Of a stretch of DNA of 64,000 bases, positions 34,184 to 46,000 are shown piece by piece. The stretch's first letter is position 1; each line of letters opens with the position of its first letter. The stretch is taken from positions 615,340 to 679,339 of the forward strand of contig MU004243.1 of assembly GCA_010405405.1 (NCBI GenBank), given 5' to 3'. This DNA is from Microthyrium microscopicum (lineage: Eukaryota > Ascomycota > Dothideomycetes > Microthyriales > Microthyriaceae). Made by a program: the position numbers and the translations under genes. A model generated the notes under the pieces. The model did not search any database, was not told where the DNA came from, and was given only the letters and a program-made list of their open reading frames with translations.

Positions 34184-35403
34184 CCAAGTGCTCCACAGAA
34201 GTAATGGTGCGCTCTAGCTAACATTGGTGTCTGTTATCGCAATTTTTGAGTGAGACTCAAGGAGTTTGCCTATGCAATTGCCGAACAGACACTCAGGGAC
34301 GAAGCCGAGCAGATGGTAGACATAATACATGATGGAAGTGTGCCATTTACTTTGTTGACCCACTGACTGCTTATTGTCAGTTGACTCGAGTACTCTAAAA
34401 GCCTGATTTTGAAAGCTTCCAAATTTAGGTACGAAAGCCAAGTAAACCCTACGAGCATCAAATGATAAATTAATGAGCACGTGAGCGCGATAAGTGGCAT
34501 TTTATACCTGGTTAATTTACAAGTCGTACGGAATCCAGAACTAACAATCTTAATTCTTATCTTTAGGCGAAACCAAGAAAAGTGGAAGTGTTTTGGCTTC
34601 GGTATTACCTCTAGGCCAAATCTTAACTAATAAAGGACATATTTCGCTACTCAAACCAACCAAATTATGTCCCATATTCGAGAGAGACAGTTCGTTGTCA
34701 GACACGAAGATCATTCTATTCAGGTATTGGATTGTTTATAGACGATAAGAACAATAAGAGTGATCGTCCTCCGCACAGAAGGATCGTTTCTAGCTTGATG
34801 TACACATTGCAGTCTTCCCCGGACAAATAAAGTCAAACGTCAGCGCTATAACGTAGAACCACTAGTCCTTTCGAACTATAGGGTATATTGCCAGCCTGGG
34901 GCCAGTATTATACACTGGCCCCAGAATATTCTTTTCTTCCATACACTGAAGAGACATATCATCGATTAATTCGGTCATCACTAATGATGAGGTATCTGCC
35001 CGAGCCAGCATTGGACCATGCTAGCTATAGCTTGGCTTCAATATTGCTTTCTATATGCTAAAGTTCTGGCTAGGTAGCTACTCTATATATATTAAATGTA
35101 CAATCGATCAATGTTCTTCACTCTCGTGCCTGACCTGAATCTGACATCTCGCTACCCGCACCGCTAGGTACCGAACTACTTCTAAGGCAGGTCATTGCGC
35201 AGTAGCGTTGTGATCGTAATGATTCACGTTCAGTACCTTGCATATGAATGGGTTGGCACGGTAGCTATTTTACTAGACAGTGCTCTTAGAAGCTATATTA
35301 CGGGCTGTTTCCATCGGCCGTACTTCGTAAGTTTTCTATTTGTGATTTTTGTGCTTTCATCCAACTTCTTGTCATTCATTGTCTTTGTGGCGGCTTCAGA
35401 ATC
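34184..35403. other. Intergenic region with one strong hairpin
   Basis: No gene is supported across about 1.2 kb. The notable item is the perfect inverted repeat at 34896-34924, described separately. The right part is the promoter of the secreted lactonase-like gene. Confidence 0.4.
34896..34924. repeat. Perfect 11-bp inverted repeat with 7-nt loop
   Basis: Arms ctggggccagt (34896-34906) and actggccccag (34914-34924) are exactly complementary around attatac. It is GC-rich in an AT-rich neighbourhood and could extrude as a stem-loop. It may be the core of a small decayed foldback element or a protein site; no flanking duplication was found by eye. Confidence 0.85.
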
Positions 35404-37806
35404 ATGAAGCTATGTAGTAGATTTTCAGCGTTAACGCTTGTATTTGGTAGCAGCGTTCATGGTGAAATTCACAGACTAGTTGTTTCATCGGTTGGGTTGG
35501 TAAAATTCCTCTCGCTTCGAGGTATAGTCTAATCATCACAGGACGCAACATCTTTTTGTCCTCGGCTTTGACGACAAAACAAACACACTTCGTCACGAGA
35601 AGACAAACGTTGCGCATAGCGGACATCTACATTTATCGCTCAGTCCCGATAAAGCCGCCATATATGGCGGCGAGACACAGGGATGGTCCAGCTATGCTGT
35701 TGGAAATACATCTGATCTTTACTTTACTTCATTTGTTCCCCTCCATGATCGCTGCGAACTGGGCAAATCCCAGACTGGACAAACAATCCTACAGCCAGCC
35801 AAAAAGTACCCCTACAATGTGTATGGAGCGAACAGGAGTCCTTGTGGCGTGGCTATGAGCACATCTCAGGATGCATCGCTTCGACAGATCGAGTACGATG
35901 TAAGCAGGCAACACAAGGAGAAAGATAACTCATGTTGACGCATGATTAGGTCCCATTTAGAGCAACATCCCGCATTCGTGCCATGACAACAGATGGCAGC
36001 TTTTTGTTCTCCGCAGACCAAGGAGAGAATGGTATATGGGTTCATAGAATCGCCGCAGATGGCAAGCTTGACCGTGGAAGGATAGCAGAAATGCCATTCG
36101 AAAACACGCAACCATTTCGTCTAGCATTACACCCGGGTGGGAAATACTTATATGTCATGCTGCGGAAGGAGAGTCAAATTGTTGTTATGGAAATAATCTC
36201 TGGGACATCCTCTGGCATCCCGCGATTAAGATATACGAACACAACTATCGCATTACTACCCTCCGGCGTCGACAGTAGAAGATATCGAGGAGCAGAGTTG
36301 ACTCTGAGTGCTGATGGTCGTGTCCTCTACGCAGCAATCAAGTACACGCTTCCCAAAAGTGAGAGGGATGCAGACGAAGACGACGACGACTACTCTACAA
36401 TACCAGGCAAAAGTGTCAGCACACACTCCGGGTCTGGCAAGGGTCAATTACCTTCAGCTAGCCCAATTCCTGGATCTAGTACCGGTTCTGGAGCTGGCAG
36501 TCAAAGTGCCTTGGAATGGCTTCAAGCTCTCGGGGATACGCTTGCAAAGGCACTAGGTAGCGCAGGAATTGGGGGCACAGATAACCTCCCCGGCTCAAGG
36601 AACAGCGGGGCTCAAGCCCCAGTATATCAACAGACAGGATCTCCAGCAGCTGAGCATACGCCTGCATGGTCACAGTCTGCGGGCTCTCAATATGGTCCAG
36701 CACAGTCAAATGCTGCTTCACCAATGGAATCCCAGCAAGGCACGACACAACCAGGTGCTCCTCCACCATGGGCATCTCCACCTAGCGGTACTCAAGCCTC
36801 TCAGTCTAATGGGCAGCAGGGTGTGCCTTGGCAATGGCAAGACGACCCAGATGGACCGCCGAGACCACCATCGGATTACAAACCGACCTTATCTACCACC
36901 TCCAAGCCCGCGCCAAAGAAGACTACAAGTCCACGTGTCATTGTCAACCATGTCGTTGAAAATACAACCATTCTACGCAGACGAAAATTAGATCATGTGC
37001 ATAGCCCAGGTTCCAAAATTCACAAGCGACAAGCGATGAATCCTGGATTTCTGACAGCGATAGCACTCTCTGACCCAGCTGGCTCTCAGAACCGGGGCTT
37101 TCCACTTCAAGTCATTATGCAAGTTGCGACTAGCACAACTGGTGGTAGATCAAATGTCTTGACACCAGCGCCCTGGGGAAACGGATACTTCTCTTTAACA
37201 GACAGCGAGCGCGGAATCGTACAGATTTGGAAAGTCGACGGCCTCGAGGCCCTTCCACGAGATGGCCCACAAAGCAACTTCAACCACATTCCAGTCAGTG
37301 GTGATCCACTGCGTGGGACTCAAGAGAATAATGCGTACGCAAACGTTCGGCCAAGCATTGTTGCAGAGTGGATCGCGCCCGCGGACGCAGTTGGTGATGT
37401 CAACCATCGCGCATCATCAGAAAGAGACAGAACTGCCCAGTCTAGCAGTAGCCAACAAAACGCGAACAGCCAACAGAAGCAAGCTGGATCGACGTATAGT
37501 CAAGAAAAGAGTACTGCAAAAAGTACTGCCAGTGGACGAGGAGGAGGACGAGATGGCAGCAGCAACAAAGGCACCAAAGATATTCGAGATCAGTGGGAAG
37601 AAGAAGATAACAGGGAGAGCCTGCGGCAAAGTGGCAGTAGAAGTGGTCAGTCAAGGCGTGGGAGCAGGAACAGTCGAAATTGGGTCCAAGATACAGAGTC
37701 CCGAGGATCGCTGACGAAGAGACAACCTGAAAGTAGCTCTTCTGATGCAAAGGCAGCAATACCTTCAGGGAAAGGATGTTGTGCTAATTCTGTGTGGATT
37801 AGCTGA
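35404..37806 (+). CDS. Secreted lactonase-type beta-propeller protein with large low-complexity insert
   Basis: Three exons: 35404-35495, 35542-35899 and 35950-37806, 768 aa. The first donor is GTTGGT, unusual, but it is the only join that keeps the frame; the second intron (50 nt) is standard. MKLCSRFSALTLVFGSSVHG is a signal peptide. Propeller strands follow: LVVSSVGTQHLFVLGFD, HLHLSLSPDKAAIYGG, a Cys-containing loop, RIRAMTTDGSFLFSADQGENGIWVH and LALHPGGKYLYVML, as in 6-phosphogluconolactonase/muconate-cyclase-like proteins. Residues about 286-511 are a Ser/Gly/Pro/Gln-rich insert ending in HKRQ. Propeller sequence resumes (GYFSLTDSERGIVQIWKV) before a second Ser/Gln/Arg-rich tail with LTKRQ. 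Two KR sites suit Kex2 cleavage. Enzyme activity is uncertain; a wall or extracellular protein is possible. Confidence 0.75.
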
Positions 37807-39598
37807 GTGTTTAGATATATCATATATCATTGACTTTATGTATTTCATGACCTATTGTTAAGGAGATTTCATGACGCGTAAAACTCCTGAAGAATCACCA
37901 AGCTGTACAACACCCAAGTGGTAAAGTAAGTATATAACTCGCAGTTGTTGCAGAGTGATTTAGGCCAAGTCGGTATTTACGTGTGCAAATGGACACAATA
38001 TGGCGCGCTCCCATTAGCGTCTTGATCTCCTTTCCGCTTCATGCTGATATCGAGTACTGACTTTGCTATCTGTTGGGCATGGGTAGTCGTGGAATATTGA
38101 GTACGATGGGAAATGGAGATGTTCAAGAGTTGCGAAGGTCCCTTGTATCGCGCTCGATAAGGAGCAGGAGAGGCGAGGCTACCTATTTATCGACGCGCTA
38201 GTCGACGCGCTAGTCGACGCGCTAGTGAGCTGACAGCCGTCTTGACAAGGGTACGCGGCTAATGCGTCTAATTTTTACTACTACTAGACAACTTACAAGT
38301 AACCTCCCTTCACTTTTCTGCTTGCTGCAAATCCGACGTAGTTCCCACAACTCCAATCTTCAACTTAATGTCATCTCCTGGAGAGGTGGCTGCCAGACCC
38401 TGGAATGGACCACATGAGAGGAGAATGTGGTCCACGCAACGGCGACGGATTTTTCTCGCTCATGTCACTGTGTCGAAAGTACAGAGCCAGCCGGTTGAAT
38501 CTCGCAGCCTAGGCGATAGAGTCAGGATTTACATATCGCCCAGGAAGACTCTTATCAGGAGTGAGCCGTTGAGTGCATTGTTTCCTAATCGAAGACGTTC
38601 ATTATCTCAACCCCGGAGGCGTTTGATGATGCCATACTCCGTAGATCTAGAGCACTTAAATTCATGTATGAAGTCAACAAATGATTTACTGTATAGCTTT
38701 TGCTCGTGGCTGCAATCGATTGAAATGATCCTTATTGCTTGTAGGATTCGGCACGATTCCCAGACGATGCTTCTGACAAAGAGACATCCACTTGGTACAG
38801 GGAAGTGGACAGAGCTTCTATTTCTTTGGGAACAGCGGTCATGCTCCCCTGTATGATAGATGAGGAAGCTCTCATTTGGCACGTACGAGTGATATGTAAT
38901 ATACTCACGATCGTACGCTGTTGAAGACGATGAAAATAACTCTGGGAAATATCACCCAGTGCTTATGCACGTATCGGCCATGATAGATTACTTCGTATTA
39001 CGGTGTATTTTCCAATGTATGTAAACTTATCAATGATGAGGTTGCCTCCTCGTCTGGTCTATGGACTTGCACGTGAAGCTGTCGACCACATGAGTCGATA
39101 AGTCAAGAGAAGGATAATCAGGATAACTTTAGGGTGCAAATTGATCTAGTGCTTCCGCAAATTGGACGTCGCGATTGTTTCCGATGATAGATCATGCTTC
39201 CAGTCTTTCAGCGTTCCTTTCAATATGGGTCCATAGCCTTTTAGTCCTTGTTCTCTCTAATCCGATAGAGTATCTTGCTTGAACCTTTCTGATCCGGCTG
39301 ATCCTCAAAATCCTACATCAGTTTGTGGTCTGAAAAGAGGTCCACTCAATAAGCAGGGGTTTTTGACTTCCAATACGCAGGTACCTGGTCTCGCCGCCCA
39401 GAATATCTCGGAGTTGAACAATCAAGTGCTTCTGTAGTGCGGTGTGAGCATGACACGAGTCTATAAGTACTGGACACTGAGACCGAATGCTTCTCTGGTG
39501 GTCCAGCAACTCCCGCCAGAGCCATCACAGCACTGCTCATATAAACATTGCACTTTCCTTCACCCTTGCATTTTGCTATACTCTCAAAAGTCAGAAAA
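37807..39598. other. Intergenic region with a 12-bp triplicate repeat
   Basis: About 1.8 kb without a confident gene. A 162-codon ATG-started frame at 38368-38856 (+) is basic and has no domain or signal peptide; I leave it uncalled. The 12-bp tandem repeat at 38191-38226 is the only clear structure. Confidence 0.4.
38191..38226. repeat. Three tandem copies of a 12-bp unit
   Basis: The unit cgacgcgctagt occurs three times exactly, back to back, and is CpG-rich compared with its surroundings. It could bind a regulator or be a young minisatellite. Confidence 0.92.
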
Positions 39599-39893
39599 AT
39601 GCAGTTCTTTGTTCTTGCTACTGTCATCGCTCTCTTCGGCAATGCGGCCGCTATCTGTAGGTTCTTCTTAACACTATGTGCACGTTTAGACACTAACTCC
39701 CGCAGGAGATAAGGTCAAGGCAGGTGAAGACTGCTATACTATCGCCACTTCGCATGGCCTATCTCTTGACACGTTCAGAAACAAGAACCGGGGGTACGTG
39801 TATATATCTAAAGTTGATCGGAAAGGAGCTGAATAGATGCCTAGTCTGAACTGCGGACCGAGTCTTCAACCTGGCGCAGATTACTGTGTCTGA
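39599..39893 (+). CDS. Small secreted single-LysM protein (LysM effector type)
   Basis: Three exons: 39599-39656, 39709-39793 and 39845-39893, giving 63 aa. The N-terminus (MQFFVLATVIALFGNAAA) is a signal peptide. The mature protein is almost exactly one LysM fold: YKVKAGEDCYTIA, a helix HGLSLDTFRN, then LNCGPSLQPGADYCV at the very end, with the conserved cysteines. Fungal secreted LysM proteins bind chitin oligomers, shield hyphae and suppress chitin-triggered immunity; one domain is enough in some. The first acceptor in this model is GAG at 39706-39708. The CAG three bases upstream would give an immediate stop. So either a rare acceptor is used or the gene is damaged. The second intron is standard. 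It lies 3.5 kb upstream of a LysM-containing chitinase gene, a known type of pairing. Confidence 0.68.
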
Positions 39894-41140
39894 AAGTAGT
39901 GACAAGAGATGCTATGCGACAGATAACCTTGGCACTAGCAGGAGGAGAAGGTTGAACCTTGAAAACGTAGGAAATTTCAGAATTGCAAGCTTGTGAACTG
40001 CATCATTGTAGATTGTCCTTCACGCATAGATAAGCAATGTAGTCTCTTACACCTGATCCGTGATGTATGACTTTTGATGCGCTGCAGCTCTTGGTAGGCT
40101 GTTAGTTCTTTTTGATTTCCAATCACCATGGCACTCATGCTGGCCTAAGCAATATTTCGCGTCGGGCCGAAGTGATAACTCTGCTCAATTCATTGAGTAC
40201 GAAAGAGTAACAAAAAGAGAGGAAGCAGACCAAAACAGCACAGAACCGAGCCATTTTGAAGCTTGAAAACATGAGAATCCATTTCATTCGATTCACAGGT
40301 CTAATGACCTGCTCATGGTTAAAACCACCGAACAGCAAGAAAGATAAGTAGGAATTAGTATTCAGCCTACCAGGTAGCTATTTTATGTGCGCTACGATCA
40401 TATACACGCATTCAAGAAGTCAAGCGATTTTAATTATATGACAGCATCATTTTTACACTGTCCAATGGTTCATACACGTGGGCTAATCTCTAGGGGTTTG
40501 CTACCATTAATGATAGGTGCTACCTTCTAGGTAATTCATAGAGACATATAATGGGGTCGACATTCAGATGATTCTACAGAGTGCATAAGGGCTTGTCAGC
40601 AACCGCACCTTGACAAGGCTTATTATGTGCGGCAGATAATATCTGAACTTCGAGAAGATTTGCCGGTCAGGGGCGAGGCAAGCACTCTCAGGGTCGTGCT
40701 GATACAATAGGCTTACTTGTCATTAGGACGATTAAGTCAGGAAAGCTCTGAGGCGAGTGACAAGACATTCATTATTGGAAATACCTACCTTGATCTTTAT
40801 TTACTTGGGCTACCTGCGGTTAAAGCTGCTCCTTTTTGCCATCCTTGTTGACATGCGCCGCGCTTCTGGGTTTCAGTTTGATTGCTTGTGTAACTACCTC
40901 CCATAGGAATATCAGCTACTACAGAATAGAAGAAAAACGGCAGCAATATCGGGTTTATGATCAGCAATGGATAGGATTCAAGAGCCCGGTTCAGCACTAT
41001 AACTACCTGCCCACATACTGACCTATCTCCCTACATGTGGTCTTTGTCCACTCCTCGCTCAACCTTCCTCCTGGCCGGATTTTCCCTACTTCCCTCCCCG
41101 GATTCAAGTCTTAGCCGTTAAGAGCATTTCAACAGTAATT
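39894..41140. other. Intergenic region
   Basis: About 1.25 kb with no supported gene. The short frames lack domains and signal peptides. It includes the promoter of the DUF7136 gene at its right end. Confidence 0.4.
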
Positions 41141-41998
41141 ATGCATGTACTGTGCTTATTTAGTGCCATTCTCCTTGTTCAAACCACCGTTGCCAGGACT
41201 ATGCCAATTCAAGTTGATGTCATCTTTCCGAAAAACAACACAGTCTACCAACCAGTGTATCCATTTCCTTTCGTTTTTGCAGTCCATAACTTTTCTACGA
41301 CCTGGATATACAGACCCACTTTCACATGGACATTACAAGCATGGAACACCCATGGTTATCCCCGCGACGTTTCATTTGGATACATCGGCTGGGACACTAT
41401 GAAGGGACAAGACAGTTGGGGTCCACCACCTGATGAGTTTGTGGCGGTCAATTCCTCTGCAAGTCAAGCCGACGATATCACCGACCCCGTCTTTGTGGAC
41501 GATCTGCAAAGAAACCAGTCAAATGAAACCCGCTGGTCTTTAGCGGTCAAGATTTGGTTCAATAATGCAACCTGCTTCGATCAGAAGGTTCTGACCCATA
41601 GAATCTGGTTCAATACTAGCATTCAAGCCGGGGTGATGCCGAATCTTGGAGCCGTCGGTTCTTGCCCAAGTGTATCATTAGCAACGGGTGTACAAGGTCA
41701 AAGTCAAAAGAATGAGACGAATGAGATCTGCAATATCTATACAAATCCCCTTGACGCATCAGCATGTGCATTCACTATGAATCAACAACTGCTTGACCGT
41801 GTTCCCAAGGAAATGGTTGCTGTTACACGATGTGCCAATGTCTCATGGCCAAACAGCACAGGAATTGGAACCAGATGTGTTAGTGGGAAAAGTCTTTCCG
41901 CTGAGGGAAAGAACGCTAGTAGTAATACGCAGTGGAATACTGGATCTGTGGGCATTTCAATTATTGCCGCTTTCATCATCATCTTATATTTTACTTGA
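41141..41998 (+). CDS. DUF7136-type secreted, probably GPI-anchored surface protein
   Basis: A single exon of 285 codons from ATG 41141. MHVLCLFSAILLVQTTVA is a signal peptide. The family start follows: VDVIFPKNNTVYQPVYPFPFVFAVHN, aromatic-rich strands (TWIYRPTFTWTLQAW) and spaced cysteines in the second half. About ten N-x-S/T sites suggest heavy glycosylation. The last 18 residues are hydrophobic (VGISIIAAFIIILYFT) after a small-residue site (NTG), the pattern of a GPI-anchor signal. The biochemical role of DUF7136 proteins is unknown. In my recollection they often lie near LysM/GH18 chitinase genes, as here, so a wall-associated role is inferred. The reading frame is intact, unlike the chitinase gene downstream. 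Confidence 0.82.
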   Translation: MHVLCLFSAILLVQTTVARTMPIQVDVIFPKNNTVYQPVYPFPFVFAVHNFSTTWIYRPTFTWTLQAWNTHGYPRDVSFGYIGWDTMKGQDSWGPPPDEFVAVNSSASQADDITDPVFVDDLQRNQSNETRWSLAVKIWFNNATCFDQKVLTHRIWFNTSIQAGVMPNLGAVGSCPSVSLATGVQGQSQKNETNEICNIYTNPLDASACAFTMNQQLLDRVPKEMVAVTRCANVSWPNSTGIGTRCVSGKSLSAEGKNASSNTQWNTGSVGISIIAAFIIILYFT

Positions 41999-43079
41999 GT
42001 CTCAACAAAAGCGCTGGCTGCTCTCTCTTCTGCAAGTTAGTTATTTGAATTCCGCCTACGCGTTTAGAGAATTTGCCATATGAAAAATGGCATATATATT
42101 GCAAATCTTTTCTCGAGTTAACACAGCACTTCTGAGTAAAATGGTGCACAAAATTTCATCATGTACACTGAAGTCTGGATATTGACGAAGCTGTTTACCG
42201 AATATTGCTAATCATATCTTTGAGCTCAAACTTCTAATTAAAATATGAGGATCTCGACCCGTCCGTCATAGTGGATTGTTGCACTATCGGTAGTGACCTC
42301 AACTCAGACCATATCAGTTTCTACAGAATGCTGTGCCGCACATTTTATGTATGACGGATTGAGAACCACTATAACATGAAATAACGCTTGCGAATCCTAT
42401 CATCTCTGATATATTCAGCCGAGGTCTCAACCAGAGTATCTTCCTATTGTAAGTAAAGCACATCCAATATGCAGACACAGCCTAACATCTAGGCCAATAA
42501 TGGTAATCAAGTAGAGATATTCAGCGCCATCTTCCAATCTGTCTTCTCTCCTGGGCAGTAGAAAATTGAGAGTGCAGAATGTTCAAAGTCCAAGCACACT
42601 CTATTGCATAATAGCCTAGGTAAGCCTGGGCTGGACACCTCATCCCAACTGTATACTCCTCCAGATGCTAAGTTGATGTAGTAGTGTATGGATATAATCA
42701 GATCTATGCTGGACCCAAAAGACCATCTGGGGCATAGTGCTTAGATTTGAAGGATTTCTCCCTGCCAAATCTATATGAACTTGACCTGGTTGTCAGAGAA
42801 CGTGGTACAAACTGGTAATATTTGTGGAGTAGGAATCGACAAACTATTATGAATTGGGAAAGTCTAGGATTCGCTTTATAGCACTAAGGATTTCGACGGT
42901 GATACAAACAGATGCTTATGCTGTGGTAGTACTTGTTATCATCAACGACAGAGCTACCTAAGGATTGGCGTCCTTAAGTAGCATATGTAGTTGCTTGCTC
43001 CAGGCTTCATGACTTTCTATTTTAACTTCCAATTACACTCGTTCCCAAGAACCATCATTGTCCACCTGAAGATCAATCA
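41999..43079. other. Intergenic region upstream of the chitinase gene
   Basis: No gene is seen. Small imperfect inverted repeats occur (gccat/atggc near 42,070-42,090; tccgtcata/tatgacgga near 42,265 and 42,352), too short to call elements. The right end should hold the chitinase promoter. Confidence 0.4.
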
Positions 43080-46000
43080 ATGTTTCCAATGAGGAATCAC
43101 ACCTGGTCAAACATGGTGGCTTTGGGTGTGCTTTTTCAACTAGTGTCTCCAGTTGTGTCGTTTACCCCCAATGTACAAATCAATGAGCCGTTCAAAGACT
43201 GTTCGAAGCAGTGCAAAGAAGTCGGCTACAATCCAAATAGCTGGACATCATTTACCGCTACAGAATATTTTCAGAGATGCACATGGAGTCCGTCATTGAT
43301 CAGCTATGATTTGGAGAGCCAGTCCCTACCAGGCGTCCTCAAAGCTTGTCAAGATTCGAACACGATCTTTGAAAGTGACCCAGTGGAAAACCAGACGATT
43401 TTTCCCTCGTTGAAGAAAAGAGATGATTTGTGTGCGAGTCCCCCCGAATACAGCAATGTCGAAGTCTCTCGCAAGCCCAGGAAGAATGGAATCCTTGTCA
43501 TTCCAGGTAAGATTTCCTTGTATTCATACCCTTCTGTTAGGCATATCTTATGATACCTGGAACACTTGATTGGTTGCCTTTTATCATACTCTACTGCTAC
43601 CAGGGCTTGAGGTAGGGCGTATTACAGACATGACAGCTTGGCTTTTCTGCCTCCTTTGGCTAAGAGAAAATTCTCTTACATTTTTATACTGACGCATCTC
43701 AGGCCAGGCTATCGGAGCGGCGCTGGCAATTCAGGATTATATCATTCATGAATACCGAAAAGACACATTTAAGACACAAAACGAGTTTGTTATGAGCGCC
43801 AATTTAGGCGACACAGTGATTGGTGTCTACATCGGGTCAGAACTCAATAAGGAGCACATCGCACACGGCCCCTTAGAAGACTTTATATCCGGTGTTCAAA
43901 AATACGGCATTGGCCAATCCATACAGACCCAGGCGTGCTCAAAAAACTCCAGCAGCACAAATTTCGGAATTATCGCAGACACGTCTTCAGGATTAGACGC
44001 TATGGCCATGGTCCGCAACGCCTTGAAAGCTTGGTTCACGGGAAATTGTGCAGCAAACCTTGAGCAGAGCAAGTCGGACAATCGGAATGGCTCTGCAAGA
44101 AACCTTATGATTGATTATCAATCTACGGAATCAACTCAAAGAGGAAACTGGACTGGATATCGCAAAGACAAATCGAATGTAAGCTCCAGTGCTGACTCGA
44201 TAATGTCTACACAGGCCAATCGACTTGCTCTATATGCACCAAAGGATTGTGTAGAAGTGAATGATGCAGATGGTATATGCGGCGAGGCGCGCGATCTTCG
44301 CCTTCGGATGCGCGCAAATGGCGATTGCGCAGTTTATAACATCAGGTCAGGCGATTCCTGCTCGGAGATTGCAAGAGCACACGGCTTGACTATCCAAGAG
44401 CTTGACTCATTCAATGAGCAGACCTGGGGCTGGGGCACCTGCAGTGAAATGATATACCCAGATACAAAGATCTGTGTCAGCCAAGGCGATCCACCATTTC
44501 CTGCACCAGATCCAAGTGCCACTTGTGGTCCAATAAAGCCAGGGACTCAGAAACCTCCAGGAAGCAAAAGCAAGGACTGGGGTCTGCTGAATGAATGCCC
44601 ACTCAAGGCTTGCTGCAACAAATGGGGCAATTGTGGAACAACAGATGATTTCTGCATTGACAAATCGATAAGAGGCATACCTGGAAGTTCGAAAGGCAAC
44701 AACGGATGTATTGGCAACTGTGGAGTCATCCCACATAACTAAAATCGACCGCCAGCCCAATTCCTCAACGTAGGTTACTTTGAAGCTTGGAATTTGAACA
44801 GGCCATGCTTAAACATGGACGTAGAAGATATTCCTCGGGGCAATCATACCCACATCCACTTTGGGTTTGCCAATATCAGTCCAGATTATTACCTAGTGGA
44901 TGTAAACAAGTTCCAAGATCAGTTTGACAGGTTCCGAGAAGCCAAAGGATACAAAAGAATTCTGGCCTTTGGCGGTTGGGATTTTAGTACCCAGCCAGAA
45001 ACCGCCAAGATCTTTCGAGAAGGGGTAAAACCCAAAAGTCGAGAGCGATTAGCAAGTAGCATTGCAGACTTCATTCTTCAGCACAACCTTGACGGTGTTG
45101 ACATCGATTGGGAATATCCCAGCGTTCCAGATATGCCTTGGCTTCCACCTTCATCACCAGACGAAGCACCTAATTATCTAGCTTTTCTTGAGCTGCTCCG
45201 ATCAAAGCTTCCTCACAAATCATTATCAATTGCGGCCCCTGCCTCCTTTTGGTATCTGAAGGCCATGCCCATCGAGAAGATCTCAAAAGTGGTTGATTAT
45301 ATTGTGTACATGACCTACGACCTGTAAGAAAATGCTCTGGTTTATCTTTGCATCAATTCTTGCTAACTCCAGTCAGGCATGGTCAGTGGGACTACAATAA
45401 CAGATGGTCACAGACTGGCTGCGATAAAGGGAACTGCTTACGGAACCACGTGGATTTCATGGAGACCTACAATGCACTAACAATGATTACGAAAGCAGGT
45501 GTCTCGTCACATAAGGTCTTGGTAGGATTGGCAAGTTATGGGCGACAATTTAAGATGACGGACCCAAACTGCCACACTAAGGAGTGCACTTATATTGGAC
45601 CAAACGCTTCAGCCACCCCGGGAAGGTGCACAAACGAACCAGCATACATATCAAATGCGGAAATCAAAGAGATAATTGCGGTCAATCCTACTGCTAAGGT
45701 TGTGGACACTGGCGGTAGTTCCAAGTATATGACTTATGATGGTAATTGGGTCTCATACATGGACGATAACGACAAAGCCGCCCGCACTGCCATGTGGAAG
45801 TCAATGAATTTTGGAGGAGTCGTGTAAGTCTTGCCTAAAGTATCGATATCTGACACAATGCTAACAGCACTTCTCTTTACTCAAGTGAATGGGCCATTGA
45901 TCTGAACTCATTTGAGCACGACAACGGCGCTCATGTTTCAAAAGCCCGCAAAAGCTTCAAGACTGGTCTCGAGGTATCTAAAGGCATGAGAGGAGCAAAT

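Noticed and set aside
38368-38856. 162-codon + strand frame starting with ATG
   Set aside because: No signal peptide, domain or plausible splice context, and an antisense frame overlaps it.
39657-39705. CAG acceptor for intron 1 of the LysM gene
   Set aside because: It joins T to GA, giving TGA as the first codon after the splice; the GAG three bases on restores a canonical LysM start.
43507-43702. Possible introner-like element in the 196-nt first chitinase intron
   Set aside because: Only an 11-13 nt match to the transporter elements (aacacttgattgg); no hairpin arms align, so chance cannot be excluded.
44720-44773. Cryptic 54-nt intron that would remove the chitinase stop codon
   Set aside because: Length keeps the frame, but the GTGGAG donor is poor and the splice would delete conserved residues before GYFEAW. 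Kept only as an alternative.
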